Positions 53,147 through 63,860 of a DNA stretch of 64,000 nucleotides are shown here, piece by piece. Origin of the DNA: Ceratothoa steindachneri (lineage: Eukaryota > Arthropoda > Malacostraca > Isopoda > Cymothoidae); assembly GCA_963969495.1 (NCBI GenBank), contig OZ018320.1:75862162-75926161 (forward strand), given 5' to 3'. Position 1 is the stretch's first letter. Each line of letters begins with the position of its first letter. Made by a program: the position numbers and the translations under genes. The notes beneath the pieces are model-generated. The model had not been told where the DNA came from. It did not search any database and saw nothing but the letters and a program-made list of their open reading frames with translations.

Positions 53147-54969
53147 AGCGCTGAAGGCGCTGTCGTCTTCGAGGACTTATTGGGGAAGGTTGGGCTCGCC
53201 ATGCGAGTCTTTTCCTCCCTCCGCCTCGAAACCTTAGGCGGGCGTTGCGGCTTCGGAGGCGGGGGGCCCTCTTTTCGAGGAACCACCGTCTCCGAGCCAC
53301 TCGCTCCACCTCGGGGCGTGGGCGAAGGAGCCGAAGCTCCTTTGTTGCTGTCCTCCTTTCGGGGAACAGCTTTAGGAACCCCGGAAGATGGCCTAGCCAG
53401 CATCTTCAGGGGTGTTGCCTCCTGTGAGTCTAACGACTCGGTGGAGGCGGGTGGCCGTTTCGCCTTGCGGGAAACGGTCACGCTGGGGGAAGAGGGGGGA
53501 GCCCTGGTTTTAGCCGGGGCTGGGTATGAACCCTTTTTGCCGCCAGCTTTACCAGGGGAGCGCCCGGGTTGGGTAGAGCCCGCAGAAGGGCTCCGAATGG
53601 GCGCGGAAACAACCGTGCTCGTTGGCCTGGATGGGCCAGGAGCAGAGGAGGCCTTTCGAACTACTGAGGCATATGACGTCCCAGGCAGAGCTGGGCGCGC
53701 CAGGACCAAGTCCTTAGCCTCGCGGAATGAGAGTCTATCCTGGGCCTGAACGGCCAGGATTTCTTTCTCCAGGAGATATGCACCACATTGCTTCGAAGAA
53801 GCAGGGTGCGGCTCTCCGCAATTGACACACTTGGCCACACACGATTTAGACTTATCGTGTGCGACCTTGGAGCAATTTACACAGACTTCGGGTGACCCCG
53901 ACTTTACACGTCTACATGAGCGATTCGTATGGCCGAAGCGGTGACAGTAATAGCACCGCCGCGGCAGTGGCACGAATGCCTTCACGCGGTAGCGGTACCA
54001 ACCAGCACGCACCGACTCAGGGAGCTTGTCACAGTCGAACGTGACGAAGAGTGTAGGGGTGGGTTTCGAAGCCCCTCCCTGTTTTCTCATCACACGTTCG
54101 ACCTTGACCGCCCCATGGTCGGCCAGCTCTAGGGTGATGTCCTCAATGGAGTAGTCAACGAGTTCCCTCGCATAAACTACTCCTTTCACAAAGTTCATGG
54201 TAGAGTGCGGCGTCACACTCACCGGGGTGCCATGAAGTGTCCGAAGAGCACTTATCTTGGCCGCCTCGGCGGGATTCGCCGCATTCGCCAGAAGGCTCCC
54301 GTCCGAGAAACGGGTCACCTTCGGCTCTCTACCAATTGCACTAGCTAATCCTCTCCTCTGATGGATCATGTTGCCCTTGGACAACATGGTGCCATCAGTG
54401 GAGCGAATAACGAGGAAGCGTTTGAAGCCAGCGGGCTCGAAAACGGCAGGTAACCTCTGAATGAGGAGCCCCGATGTCATCGAGGCTCCGCCCTGTGCAC
54501 TTTTGGTGTTAGTCTTGGTCAGAGGCTCCGCACACGAGGGGGTAGAGGGGCCGGATGTGCCGATCTTGGCTTGGTTGCCTACCAAAGTGGCAGCAGACCC
54601 ATCCGTCCCCGCAGCCCCCGCGGATGGAGAGGAGCCCCGAGTCTTTTTCGTCTTTTTTGTCTTTTTCTTTTTTGGAGAGGAGGGCGGGGAATGAACCCGC
54701 TTCTCACCTCCGCCGGCAGAAGCCCCCAGGCCAGATGGACCGGCCTCAGCCAGGTCCCTCTCAGAAATGGAGAAGGTCCTGGTTGTCGTGGGGGCACCTG
54801 TCGGAGGATATCCCTCCCCTCCTTTTACTGCCTCGGAGCCCTCAGCCATTTGAGGAGGACCTTGCATAGGGGCGGATTCGGGTTCGGTGCTTGGCGCCGA
54901 GCCCGAATTCCCCTCCATGGAAGGCCCTACCGTCTGAGGCTGGGTCTCCTCAAGGACCATGTCTATCAC
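53044..54969 (-). CDS. ORF1, nucleic-acid-binding zinc-knuckle protein
   Basis: An open frame of 641 codons from the first in-frame ATG. The order is an acidic/Ser-Pro-rich N-terminus, then a Lys-rich patch at about 100-111 (KKKKTKKTKKT, a likely nuclear localisation signal). A folded region follows at about 170-335 (FKRFLVIRSTDGTMLSKGNM through LFVTFDCDKLPESVRAGWYR). Three zinc knuckles come next: C339-X2-C342-X4-H347-X4-C352, C363-X2-C366-X4-H371-X5-C377 and C381-X2-C384-X3-H388-X6-C395. A long Pro/Ser/Lys-rich tail runs from about 430 on. This is the usual ORF1 plan of I-group elements, whose product coats element RNA. The frame stays open about 220 bp upstream of the Met, so the true N-terminus may be longer (see the leader entry). 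Confidence 0.92.
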   Translation of the reverse strand: MIDMVLEETQPQTVGPSMEGNSGSAPSTEPESAPMQGPPQMAEGSEAVKGGEGYPPTGAPTTTRTFSISERDLAEAGPSGLGASAGGGEKRVHSPPSSPKKKKTKKTKKTRGSSPSAGAAGTDGSAATLVGNQAKIGTSGPSTPSCAEPLTKTNTKSAQGGASMTSGLLIQRLPAVFEPAGFKRFLVIRSTDGTMLSKGNMIHQRRGLASAIGREPKVTRFSDGSLLANAANPAEAAKISALRTLHGTPVSVTPHSTMNFVKGVVYARELVDYSIEDITLELADHGAVKVERVMRKQGGASKPTPTLFVTFDCDKLPESVRAGWYRYRVKAFVPLPRRCYYCHRFGHTNRSCRRVKSGSPEVCVNCSKVAHDKSKSCVAKCVNCGEPHPASSKQCGAYLLEKEILAVQAQDRLSFREAKDLVLARPALPGTSYASVVRKASSAPGPSRPTSTVVSAPIRSPSAGSTQPGRSPGKAGGKKGSYPAPAKTRAPPSSPSVTVSRKAKRPPASTESLDSQEATPLKMLARPSSGVPKAVPRKEDSNKGASAPSPTPRGGASGSETVVPRKEGPPPPKPQRPPKVSRRREEKTRMASPTFPNKSSKTTAPSALCPANSARGSAPRKRTAIPVRVFNSRRAPASPPS

Positions 54970-55981
54970 ATGAGGGGCCTCCAGTTGGCCATCCCCTCCC
55001 AGGACATCGCAGGTCCCCTTGGCAGTGTCGCCAGTCTTATGTGGGGAGGCACAGGCCTTGACCCCAGCAAGGTTTAAAATTCTTGCCAGCAGGTCTTTTG
55101 AGGGAAGCGACCGAAGGGGCCTGGCTTCCCTCTCCCCCCCTAAGGGGGTTTGCCCTACCGAGCCGCTTTGATGGGGAGCGGCTGGCTAAGGGCTGCCTGC
55201 TGGCTTTCTTGGCAGTCCCCTTGGAAAGAAAAGAGGGGACTGCCGCTGGGAAAAGGGAGGTGCCCGAAACACCTCCAGAGAAGGGGGTGAGGGGGAGTCC
55301 CCTGCACCCGTAGGCGAAGGAGAGGAGTAAGCCTCCTCTCCGGTTAGAGAAATATGGAGGGTCCCCTGTGCAAGCACAGGGGGGGAACCCCATTTTTTTG
55401 CTGGAGCTGCCCGAGGGCGAAGTTGAGGGTTGGGTTTGTTTTTTTTTATCTTCATCATTGGGCATGGTGACCCTTTTTTAAACACGGGATGCAATCGCGC
55501 ACACCTCTCGCAGTAGCCCGCACTGCGAGAGGTGCTTACAAGCCCGGCAGAGCCAGGCGCCGCCATTTCGGACCACCCCTCCCGCCTGCTGGCCTGGCAG
55601 TCCATCGGCATGGCGGCTCTACCTTAGACACGGCGTAAAAAATATAGATTGTGAAGAGGAGAGGAAAAGGGATGTGTGGAAGGTATGGGTGGGGATGAAG
55701 CAGGTTGTTAAAAACCAGCCACCCCAGACCGGAGCTCAGGGGTTAGGGAACTTTGTCCCCCACCCCCTCAGCCCCGATGCGGGACGGTTGGCTGAAAGGA
55801 AGGTCAGCATCTACCCTGTGAAATTAGAGGCTGACCAGAGAAAGTTGTGGGAGAGGTTGTGTGAAAAGAGAGGAAACAAGTATTTTGAAGGAAGGAAGAG
55901 AGGCTAAGCTGGGGCTTGACGGAGCGCTGGATCCCGTCAGCACGGCGGCCAGGATGGCAAATCGCCGCGCCCCTTACGGGG
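54970..55981 (-). promoter_or_regulatory. 5' leader of the I-like element, with possible upstream ORF1 start
   Basis: About 1 kb. Its 5' end (55700-55981) is conserved with copy 2 and should carry the internal promoter, as in LINEs of this type. An ATG at 55463-55465 lies in the context GGGTCACCATGCCC. The same GGTCACCATG context is present in copy 2 near 42815. From this ATG a frame runs to 55037 (starting MPNDEDKKKQT). The ORF1 frame itself is open upstream as far as about 55190. The two frames overlap across a G-run near 55135-55147, so the ancestral ORF1 may have begun at 55465 and suffered a shift here. Confidence 0.5.
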
Positions 55982-55994
55982 TCTTTTCATATGA
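55982..55994. repeat. Target-site duplication, right copy (13 bp)
   Basis: TCTTTTCATATGA, identical to 49024-49036. It marks the 5' junction of the I-like element. Confidence 0.95.
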
Positions 55995-56275
55995 GAAGAA
56001 CCAGATCATTCCCTACTCAACAGGATGCCTCAGCTTGTTCAAAAGCTTCTTTAACTTCGTCAAGTGTTTTTCTTTAGCCTTGGCTGTCAACTTTTGTCCC
56101 TTGCTCCTCTTGGACGAGTGGTAACGAAGGTCTTGATTCAGGGTCAGCTTCATGGTGCGACTCCAACACTCATCTCTCTCGCCAAAACCGGATTCCATTG
56201 TTCGGGTGTTCATTCACCTTCTTCTGTAGTTGTTGGATGAATGCAAGCATGATGACTCAGTCAGAACGTCCTGTG
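55995..56275 (-). pseudogene. Mariner-family transposase remnant, 5' part
   Basis: The minus-strand frame at 56013-56213 includes MKLTLNQDLRYHSSKRSKGQ then KEKHLTKLKKLLNKLRHPVE, a stop, then GMIWFFSYEKN. The latter two are the end of the DNA-binding region and the first catalytic motif of the mariner family. The usual Asp in FFSDEKNF is Tyr here (FFSYEKNF). Further upstream LQKKVNEHPNNGIRFW is in another frame, which indicates a frameshift. Joined across the I-like insertion, the reading continues directly into the piece at 48775-49023. Confidence 0.8.
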
Positions 56276-56570
56276 CGTCCCTTTATGTTGTCCAAGGCTA
56301 CGTAGTCTCCGTTGCAGATGCCGATGTCACGTCTTACACCCTTTATAGTGTTCGCAGAGCATTGATTACCAGTCATGATGTCGGCATTTTTATACCCGAC
56401 GCGAATCATCCTTATACAGGTAACTCTTTTTTTAATATTCAGATGGCTTCCACTACACCATGTCAGGTAACCTTTATTAAACTAAAACTTCACTCTGTAT
56501 TCTCTCCAACGCTGTTGACTGTTCACAGATATGTCAACCTCTTCCCGAAAAAAGAAGACAATAAAAATTG

Positions 56571-56575
<5 letters not shown>
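56276..56575 (+). other. Unannotated sequence
   Basis: A plus-strand frame of 113 codons (56230-56571) has no recognised domain. Part of it lies antisense to the start of the mariner remnant. No gene is called. Confidence 0.35.

Positions 56576-56663
<88 letters not shown>
56576..56663. repeat. (AT)n microsatellite
   Basis: An uninterrupted AT dinucleotide tract of about 88 bp. Confidence 0.97.
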
Positions 56664-56665
<2 letters not shown>

Positions 56666-57137
56666 CTATAAAATAAATTGGGGAAATTTTTCCAAAGATT
56701 ATTTTGAGGTTGATGCGTTAGCAATTAAGTTTTATTTTATTTATGTTCATTTTTAACATAGAGAAACGTTTGATTATATAGCATATCACAAAAGATTTGA
56801 GATTTTTATAAAAGAAAAAGGTTTTTTAAAATCCTAAAAACCAATTACCATTAGCAAATTTTTACAGTCCATAAAAGTCGAAAAACAGCCTCCTTCATGA
56901 CTGTTTTTTTTTCATATATTTGAAAGTTTCATTAGGATTCCTATTAAAATAACCTCACCGGCCAAAATATTATTCACATGGCGTGCTTAAATTAGCTTAA
57001 ACTACAGCGACCTGTAGGTAGCATTGAACAAGGAGAATAAAGAAGTTACTACAGTACCTGGGATGTGTGTGTGACGAGCTTCATATATTTCGCAGGGGTG
57101 ATACAGTGCAGGGCCTGTTTCGTACCCTGTGTATAAA
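56664..57137. other. Intergenic AT-rich sequence
   Basis: No inverted repeat flanking the downstream Tc1-like remnant could be matched here. Confidence 0.35.
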
Positions 57138-58032
57138 ATGGGGCGCGAAACAGATGTTACTGAGTGGCAAAAAGGATTGATTGTATTTGGGCACGAAAAA
57201 GGCCTTCCTGTGAGGCATATAGGGTAATTTTCAAGTGTATCTACAGGTACGGCCATACTGGTCTACTTGCAATGTAAAATATCCCGGTCTACAGAAAATT
57301 CCAGCCAAAGTATTTGACGGCTTGTCGCTAAAAATCGCTTCGCTTCTAGGCAGGAATTTCTGCAACACGTTAATGCCAGTTCTTCGGCACTCATTACTGA
57401 AAGAACACTTCGAAGGGAACTGCATACCATGAACATATGGAGCAGAGTGGCACGCAAGAAGCCTTTAATCATTTCTACTCATAAAATTACCTGGCTAGAT
57501 TAGAGCGAGAAGACACCGCAAACCGTTGAGGACCGCGTTATTTGGGCAGAAGAATCCCGTTTCTGTCTCTATGTGAATGATACCCGTCGTGGTGTTCATT
57601 GTAGACCTCCTGCGGCCTTCAAGGAAGATCGCGTGCATAGTGCAGTTCAACCTGCTTGACAACTAGATTTTACCGTTTGCCCTTCATCTCAACGGGAAAC
57701 GTAACATTCCAATCCCTGTCTTCCAGGATGACAACTCCCACGTTCACCAGGCTAGAACTGTGACTAACTGGCATAATGAACATTCAGAAGCAATCACATC
57801 TCGATTGGTCTGAAAAATCTCCGGAACTTGACCCATCGAAATTCTACCTGACTACCTAGAACAACGTGTCAAACGTCACGGACGGTATCCACGCCATCTG
57901 GCTGAATTGCACAATTATTTGAAGCAAGAGTAGCTTAAGATTGATGTCTCCTACATCCAAAACCTCATCCAGTCCATGGCATGTCCAATCGCAGCTGTTA
58001 TCCATGATCGCGGATGTAGTACACGCTATTAG
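57138..58032 (+). pseudogene. Tc1-like transposase, decayed
   Basis: Starts at an ATG encoding MGRETDVTEWQKGLIVFGHE, the helix-turn-helix start of Tc1-like transposases. After stops and frameshifts, other blocks appear in order: EFLQHVNASSSALITERTLR, the first catalytic region VIWAEESRFCLYVNDTRRGV (the usual Asp reads Glu), VFQDDNSHVHQARTVTNWHN with the second Asp kept, and a PIE..DYLEQRVKRHGRYPRHLAEL block with the third acidic residue. The end is GCSTRY then a stop at 58030-58032. At least five frame breaks are present. The length from start to end fits a ~340-residue Tc1 transposase with small losses. No terminal inverted repeats were found. Confidence 0.85.
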
Positions 58033-61000
58033 GTACTCTCCCGTTCCAAGTGAATTAATTTATTTTCCGTTGAGCTTATATTTCCCATTTTAATCTTTAC
58101 GCCGAAAAAATAAGTACTTTCCGCTATAAACCAATACAGCAATAGTAAATTATTTGAGCCAGTTTGAAAAGACAGCCATGCGAGATTTTTTTCCCTATTT
58201 TAGAAAGAATAAGGAGATAAGAACTGGCAACTTCTAGATTAGGCCATTCTTCTTTTTCCAAAATTTAAAACATAGAATAACCCTCCAGCCCTAACACTAA
58301 TATGCATCAAGTGTGACTCAAATGACACTTTTTTCTCGATTGCCTAAACCTCACACAACCTCGAAGCCCCAACTTCATTACCTCATAAGAGGGAGATATG
58401 AGGAACCGCCCGTGAAATGCAGTGACACGTCCCTGGGGAACGCCGGCCTCACCGAAGAAAGATATCGAAGCCAAACTATAAAGTAAATGACTAAATAAAA
58501 CAAAAGAAACTTAATTAATTTTAGGTTCTTTCCTTTTAGGCACAACATTAAAAGTATAGAAAAGTCCCAAATCAATTTAAATTCTATACAAAAATAATTA
58601 ATAATATTTCCTATGGTTATTTCGCTAAAAAAATTTATGTACACTGGAAAACTTTGGTTGACCATTATAACTGATAGAAGTGATTCAGTCCTCCATATCC
58701 AGCATAACACAAATGTTAGCCACAGTCAAAATGACCAGGGTACTCTAGTCACTGACTAATATTTCGGACAGTGACAAATATAGTAAGTAATTTTGAATAA
58801 TTTCTTCTTCAAAATTATCACAATAGCCATCGTAAAATCTTTCTCCATCATTTCTAAATACAACTGCTCGATGTGTATTGTGGGGGAAATTCCACGTGGA
58901 ATTTCTTTTCTAGCACGGAAGTTCCATGTGCTGGAGAAGATTCTGTTAGGCTTAAATTGGTAAGCCTAGCCCCCCCCCCACCCCTTCCACAAGCGGTAGC
59001 CTGGAACCGCGTCCACCACGATTCACCTTTACACGGGCTAGAATAGCCTCGGCAAGAAGATTCGAGGCCATTCGAGAGTAGAGCTGTTTCCCACTAACCC
59101 CCCCCCCCTCCCGCGGGGAGAGCCTCAGACATATATATTGCATATTGCTCGTTTCCCATGAAACCGATACAGAGTTGAGAAGTCTCGCCCGCACCCCAAG
59201 AAAAGTCCCCTAGTTCCAAGTCAGGTGCTAACAACAAAGCAAAGTGACAGGTGAACTATTTTTGTGTATTGGAATTAGCCCCAGCCAGTGAGGTAATTCC
59301 ATTTAACGATCCATACCGAGTGATTTTATCGACTTCGAAGCCCTGCTCGTTCACCTCTCGTTTTCGGGTGGCCGAAATACTCTTCCCTGGACAGGACGTT
59401 ACCGTCCCCCCTTTTTTTGGAGAACCGTCATCACTTTAACATCCCGCTCAGAAGCTTCGAGCGGCCTCGCCTCACGTGCAGAAGACATCCGTGAAGCCTT
59501 AGCCTGACGTCTCACCCGGAATCCTCCGTAAGCCAACCCCTCTCCCCCTTCAGTAACCCATTTGAGTTAATTCCCCCCTTCGTTTACTGATCTAATTTTG
59601 CCCATCAATTCTCTCATTATTTTTTTTTGTAAATAAAATTATATTTTTATACATGCCTCTTTAAATAACCCTGAGCTTTGTCATTGCCCATAATATACCT
59701 GACCTTGTTGCACTCTTATCTAGTTGTTTCGCCCGTCGAAACTCGTGGCGTTCCGTCCCTTTTGTCGGTTCGCCTTGAAGTTATCGGTCCCTCCCCCCAT
59801 AGATATAATATGGTATTGATATAATGTAATGTCATACCACGACATGTATATACTCGTATGTACAGCCACTGCTATATACATATAAATGCTTATGATTTGT
59901 ATTCGGATCATTTATACATTGTCTAAATCTCCCAAGGTACATAAAGATGGGTTCCCAAACTGAAAATGTAGACACATCTAAATAAACTGTGATTACAAAT
60001 TTCACTGCAGTCATATTCATCTTGAAAATCCGGCATCTCTAGCACTGCGCTTTGTTCGTTATAATATCAATTTGATGGTGGTTATACCACCAAACTGCAC
60101 TCTTTTCGATGCCTTTTATTCCTGGCGGGGAAGAAGGGGGGGGGGGCTGCAATTTAACGTGCATTTAGAGCCACTACTATCTACAGCGTATGGTAGCTCG
60201 GTGAAGGCAACCCTAATTGCCACTCCATTTGGTCACTGACCATAAACGATATGGCTTCGTTTCGCCATAATCGGAAAGAGCGCTTTCACTCCTCTTTGCG
60301 GTAGCGCATTATTTGGGGAGGATATTTTACATTTAACACCACGAACATAATTGAGAATTCTAACAAATTGTAGGTAATTTGCAGAAATAGAGGCTCTTTA
60401 CTTATAATGACTAGACTTTGTCTGGCGCTAGGTTCAGAAGCACATGTTTGTCAGGACTTGACAGGCCAAGAACCATGATGCAATCAACCAAAGGAGGGTG
60501 CATTATAAGCAAATTATATTGCTAAATTTATGGTAAGAGATTATGCAAGTTTATTTTTTAATAAAATACAACCCTTAATATTTTAATACAGTTCTAATAT
60601 ATTTTAAAATTAATAATCTGTGTATTAATTACTGTTAATGACTTATATGCAAAATGTATCTCCAGTTGTGTCTAAGAGCTTTGATGTAGGCCACAATAAA
60701 TGCCGAGTTTACACAATTTAGGCTTCTTAAAAAATCGGCTGAGATTTAGATCTAACATCTACTGTGAACGAATAGTAGAATTTAGATGTATTTATATATT
60801 CTAGTTAAGAAACAAAAGAAAACTAGGCCCATGTACGAAACCCGCTGTGTCACTCGACAATTATAGATCAATTTAAACTGGTAGTCTAGCAAAATTATGT
60901 ACCATTTAAAACCTAATATCAATGTAGTAACATTCGTGTAAGATCACCAGGAATCCTGTGACTCGGAAAGGTAGGATTGATTTTTATTCAGTCTTCTGGA

Positions 61001-61916
61001 CGAGTTTGGTCCTAGATATTTTCAAGGACTGCTCGTGCGAAGGGCTGAAGCAATCCTCGTTTTGATGAACTTATAAAATATTACGCACCAATTGATGGCA
61101 ATTAACTTTCATTGTGGGCGGATTTCTGATTGAGATTGAATAAAAATGAGTCAAGTAATCATGGACAAGCGTGAGTGACAAGAATTGATGGTTTAATTGA
61201 GTGAGACTAGATTGACGAAAGGGGTAACGTGGACTTGAATGAGAGGTAAGAGTTCAACATTACATCCATGTTTTATATGTTCTGAAATTGACTTTGGTTA
61301 CTGGACAGTTCACCACTTCTGGATTAAAATACAACTAAGACAAATTGAAGGGCGGTAACATTGGCAAGAGCATGGCTTCGCTGTGTGAGTGATTTAATTG
61401 GTGAAAGGGCAGGATTAAGTTAGACACGAGTGTTTGTAGCATATGATAAAGTGGTCTCATGTTCGCAACTGTTGTGTGCCTTCGGTCAAAGGGAGAGATA
61501 AAGAATTTCTCCTTGAGCTCATGACGAAAGTCTACGATTATGATGATATCCTTAAGCGTGATATTGCAAAAGAAGTGGGGGAGATACGAGGTTGTAAAAA
61601 GGTATCAACCAGGGAAAATCGGTGGCTAGTGGATTTGGTGGAACTAAGCTAATGAAAACTAAAATGTAAGGGGTCGCCATATAGATAATTCCGCCAAATT
61701 TTAAATTGTATGAGACGTACACAACACAGGTTTAGCTTTTACCCTATGCAAGACAAAATCAGTTTAGCACAAAACGAAAATTTAATGAAACTAAACTAAA
61801 CAGGAATGAAATAATCGCAACTTAGCCTTTGACACCCGCCTGAATGGGTTAGGTCACAAGTTGCCAAGACTCATAGCGTAGAACAAAAGGGGTGATTTCG
61901 GTCGCGTTTGGTCCAG
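58033..61916. other. Long unannotated stretch
   Basis: 3.9 kb with no recognised coding, RNA or repeat feature. C-runs occur at 58971-58981 and 59099-59108, and a G-run at about 60138-60147. Short open frames (for example 58378-58710 minus and 61443-61652 plus) show no domain. The (A/T)-rich composition and the lack of exon-like islands argue against a host gene, but a divergent one cannot be excluded by eye. Confidence 0.4.
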
Positions 61917-62097
61917 AGCTGCTGAAGATGGTACCGTTTCACCCATAGCTGCTGAAGATGGTACCGTTTCACCCCGAGCTGCTGAAGATGTTACTGTTTC
62001 ATCCAGAGCTGCCGAAGATGGGGTACCGTTTCATCCAGAGCTGCCGAAGATGGTACCGTTTCATCCAGAGCTGCCGAAGATGGTACCGTTTCACTCC
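61917..62097 (+). repeat. 30-bp tandem repeat, six units
   Basis: Six units of AGCTGCCGAAGATGGTACCG then TTTCATCCAG, in direct orientation with few changes. One unit carries a 2-base insertion (GATGGGGTACC). The unit is a multiple of three and so keeps a short frame open, which is not evidence for a gene. Confidence 0.93.
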
Positions 62098-62499
62098 TGA
62101 TGTTCGTTTGTTAAATATCAAACATTTGTCATCGAATACTAACGAAAATATTATTCTCCATTAATTCATAACGTTTCCCTTTGATTAAAATAACGGAGAC
62201 ATTAAACATTTGTCCTAAAAATTTAAGGTTACATCTTTCCGATTATCCAACAAAACCTCGTTTGTAAATCGGACAATTTTAACCTCTTGCTTTCATATAC
62301 ATATTTATTAAAGTTTCATATTTTGATTGCGAGGTAATTATGTGCCTATTTGGAATTGATTAATTGATTTATATGATTGAAAATTAAAACAGTTAAGCTC
62401 TGATAATGGAACCAATAGCCAAAAAGACGAAAGTTTGAAGAAAAGTTTGAGGTTGAATAAAAATTGTTATAATTCTCTAAAAAAAAACTGATAAGGAAC
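62098..62499. other. Intergenic AT-rich sequence
   Basis: No feature recognised. Confidence 0.4.
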
Positions 62500-62815
62500 T
62501 CTATAAGTTACTATCTCGGTCCATAGGTTGGACGGTCAGTCGGATAATAACCATTTTACTTTTCAATGAGTATTTTGGCAATAACATTGTAACTATTCGG
62601 CAGATTCTAACGAAATTTGAAACCTTTATGTTTGTTTACATTTTCTTTGGAATGATATAATAGCCAAGGTCCCCTCTAGGTTAGTCCAGGAATTATTAAA
62701 ATAAAACTAATTATGGGTCGGATGGCCCGACGTGTTGAAAGTTTTGAAGGTCGTCAGGTCATAAGGTCATAAGTCAGAATAATTAAGAGCACGCGACTTA
62801 GGTCTGTTGACCTCG
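62500..62815 (+). mobile_element. Inverted-end core-repeat element, one-unit copy
   Basis: The left end is degraded (ACTATCTCGGTCCATAGG). One core unit follows (AATAACATTGTAACTATTCGG, AACGAAATTTGAAACC, GAATGATATAATAGCCAA). The right segment GAAAGTTTTGAAGGTCGTCA leads to GAGCACGCGACTTAGGTCTG then TTGACC. Between the core and the right segment is a 35-bp insertion not seen in other copies (near 62700-62735). Confidence 0.72.
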
Positions 62816-63797
62816 TTTAAAATGTAAACAAGTTTGTGTCTTGCAGAGCAACTCTTCCAGGCAAAGCTTAATCCCGGTAAATCCCAACAATTCTCTCAGG
62901 AAACGACGTGTTTTACAGTAAAATAAAAGGCAAAAACATTATTTTGTTGTAAAAATCCGCAGTAAGACCCTGACAATTTTACCGTAATATTTACAGTGGT
63001 GAAAAATATCTTATCAAAGAAAATTATATCTACGCTAATACGTAGATCCTGCTTCAGCAACATTTGGGTCCTGTAATAAATATACCCTCCATCTCCGATC
63101 TCCTTTTGAGAAATGATATTCACGGAGCGAATTTAATCCTCATTTCCTCCTGCGGCGTTTCGATGATGCATAAAGGCGATCTGCGTTAAGCGGCAAATGC
63201 CTCGGTGAAGAGCAAATTGGCTCTCCTCGGCTTTGAGGAGAGGAAGCTTGCATAAACTCTTCCCATCCGGGATCATCAATATAGCAAAAATGGTCGGAGG
63301 CGATGACAAATGAATGATAAGAAAGAAGTATAGAAAAGGGATCATGCATAATCGTTCAAGAACAAATGCCATCCATCTAAGAAGCTTAAAGAATGCGTTC
63401 GGTGAGCTTTGAAACAATTACAGGTCAAATAGTCAGCGAAACAAAATGAATGGTATAATAGTACTTGTTTTCCCCAAAGCCATTTCTTGATATTTCTCGG
63501 AGTGTTTCGTATCTCGCTCCGAGGCCTAACTTTGTCCCTTCAATGATCAAAGACTCTTTGGAAATCTGGTTAAACATATTTAAAGTTATATTAGTTTTTT
63601 GAAACAGTTTTGTTTATCATTTGCCTTTACTTTTAAATTTTACCACGCTAGTTCGGAAAAATTCATAACGTTTTAATGTCTCAATTAATCTTAGTAGATA
63701 ATAAATAAATTAAGTCTGCGTTTTTGCTGTATAATTGGAAAATGAAGGGAATTTTACGACTGAACTTGACCCTTTTAAGGTTTCTTTCCTTTTAGTC
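62816..63797. other. Intergenic sequence
   Basis: Two overlapping minus-strand frames at 63133-63417 (94 and 69 codons) have no recognised domain. No other feature was found. Confidence 0.4.
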
Positions 63798-63860
63798 GAA
63801 TGTGCTCCAATGGTAAAGCTCGTGCCTTTCATGGGATAGGTCGCGGGATCAAGTGGCGCT
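63798..63860 (+). repeat. tRNA-like fragment
   Basis: The plus strand reads TGTGCTCCAATGGTAAAGCT (A-box-like), then GTGCCTTTCATGGGATAGG, where CAT would fall at the anticodon, then GTCGCGGGATCAAGTGG (B-box-like). The stems do not pair well and the B box is degenerate. It is a tRNA pseudogene or SINE head rather than a working tRNA. Confidence 0.4.

Larger units (their letters stand above)
49037..55981 (-). mobile_element. I/Nimb-like LINE copy 3, full length, with 13-bp TSD
   Basis: The element is 6,945 bp on the minus strand. It has a ~1-kb 5' leader, ORF1, ORF2, a 3' UTR and a poly(A) tail (T-run at 49038-49057). It is bounded by identical 13-bp duplications at 49024-49036 and 55982-55994. 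The 5' end is the GC-rich block CCCCGTAAGGGGCGCGGCGA (minus strand), shared with copy 2, so the insertion is not 5'-truncated. The 3' UTR contains A-rich AAACAAA-type runs around 49235-49315. Two long frames remain, and the element lacks only a few repairs of being intact. It is inserted in a mariner transposase pseudogene. Confidence 0.95.

Noticed and set aside
53078..53749. 223-codon plus-strand frame antisense to ORF1
   Set aside because: It lies opposite the GC-rich C-terminal half of the LINE ORF1. Such antisense openness is expected from Pro/Ser/Lys-rich coding sequence.
63798..63860. Functional tRNA-Met gene
   Set aside because: Although CAT falls near the anticodon position, the stems do not pair and the B box is degenerate.
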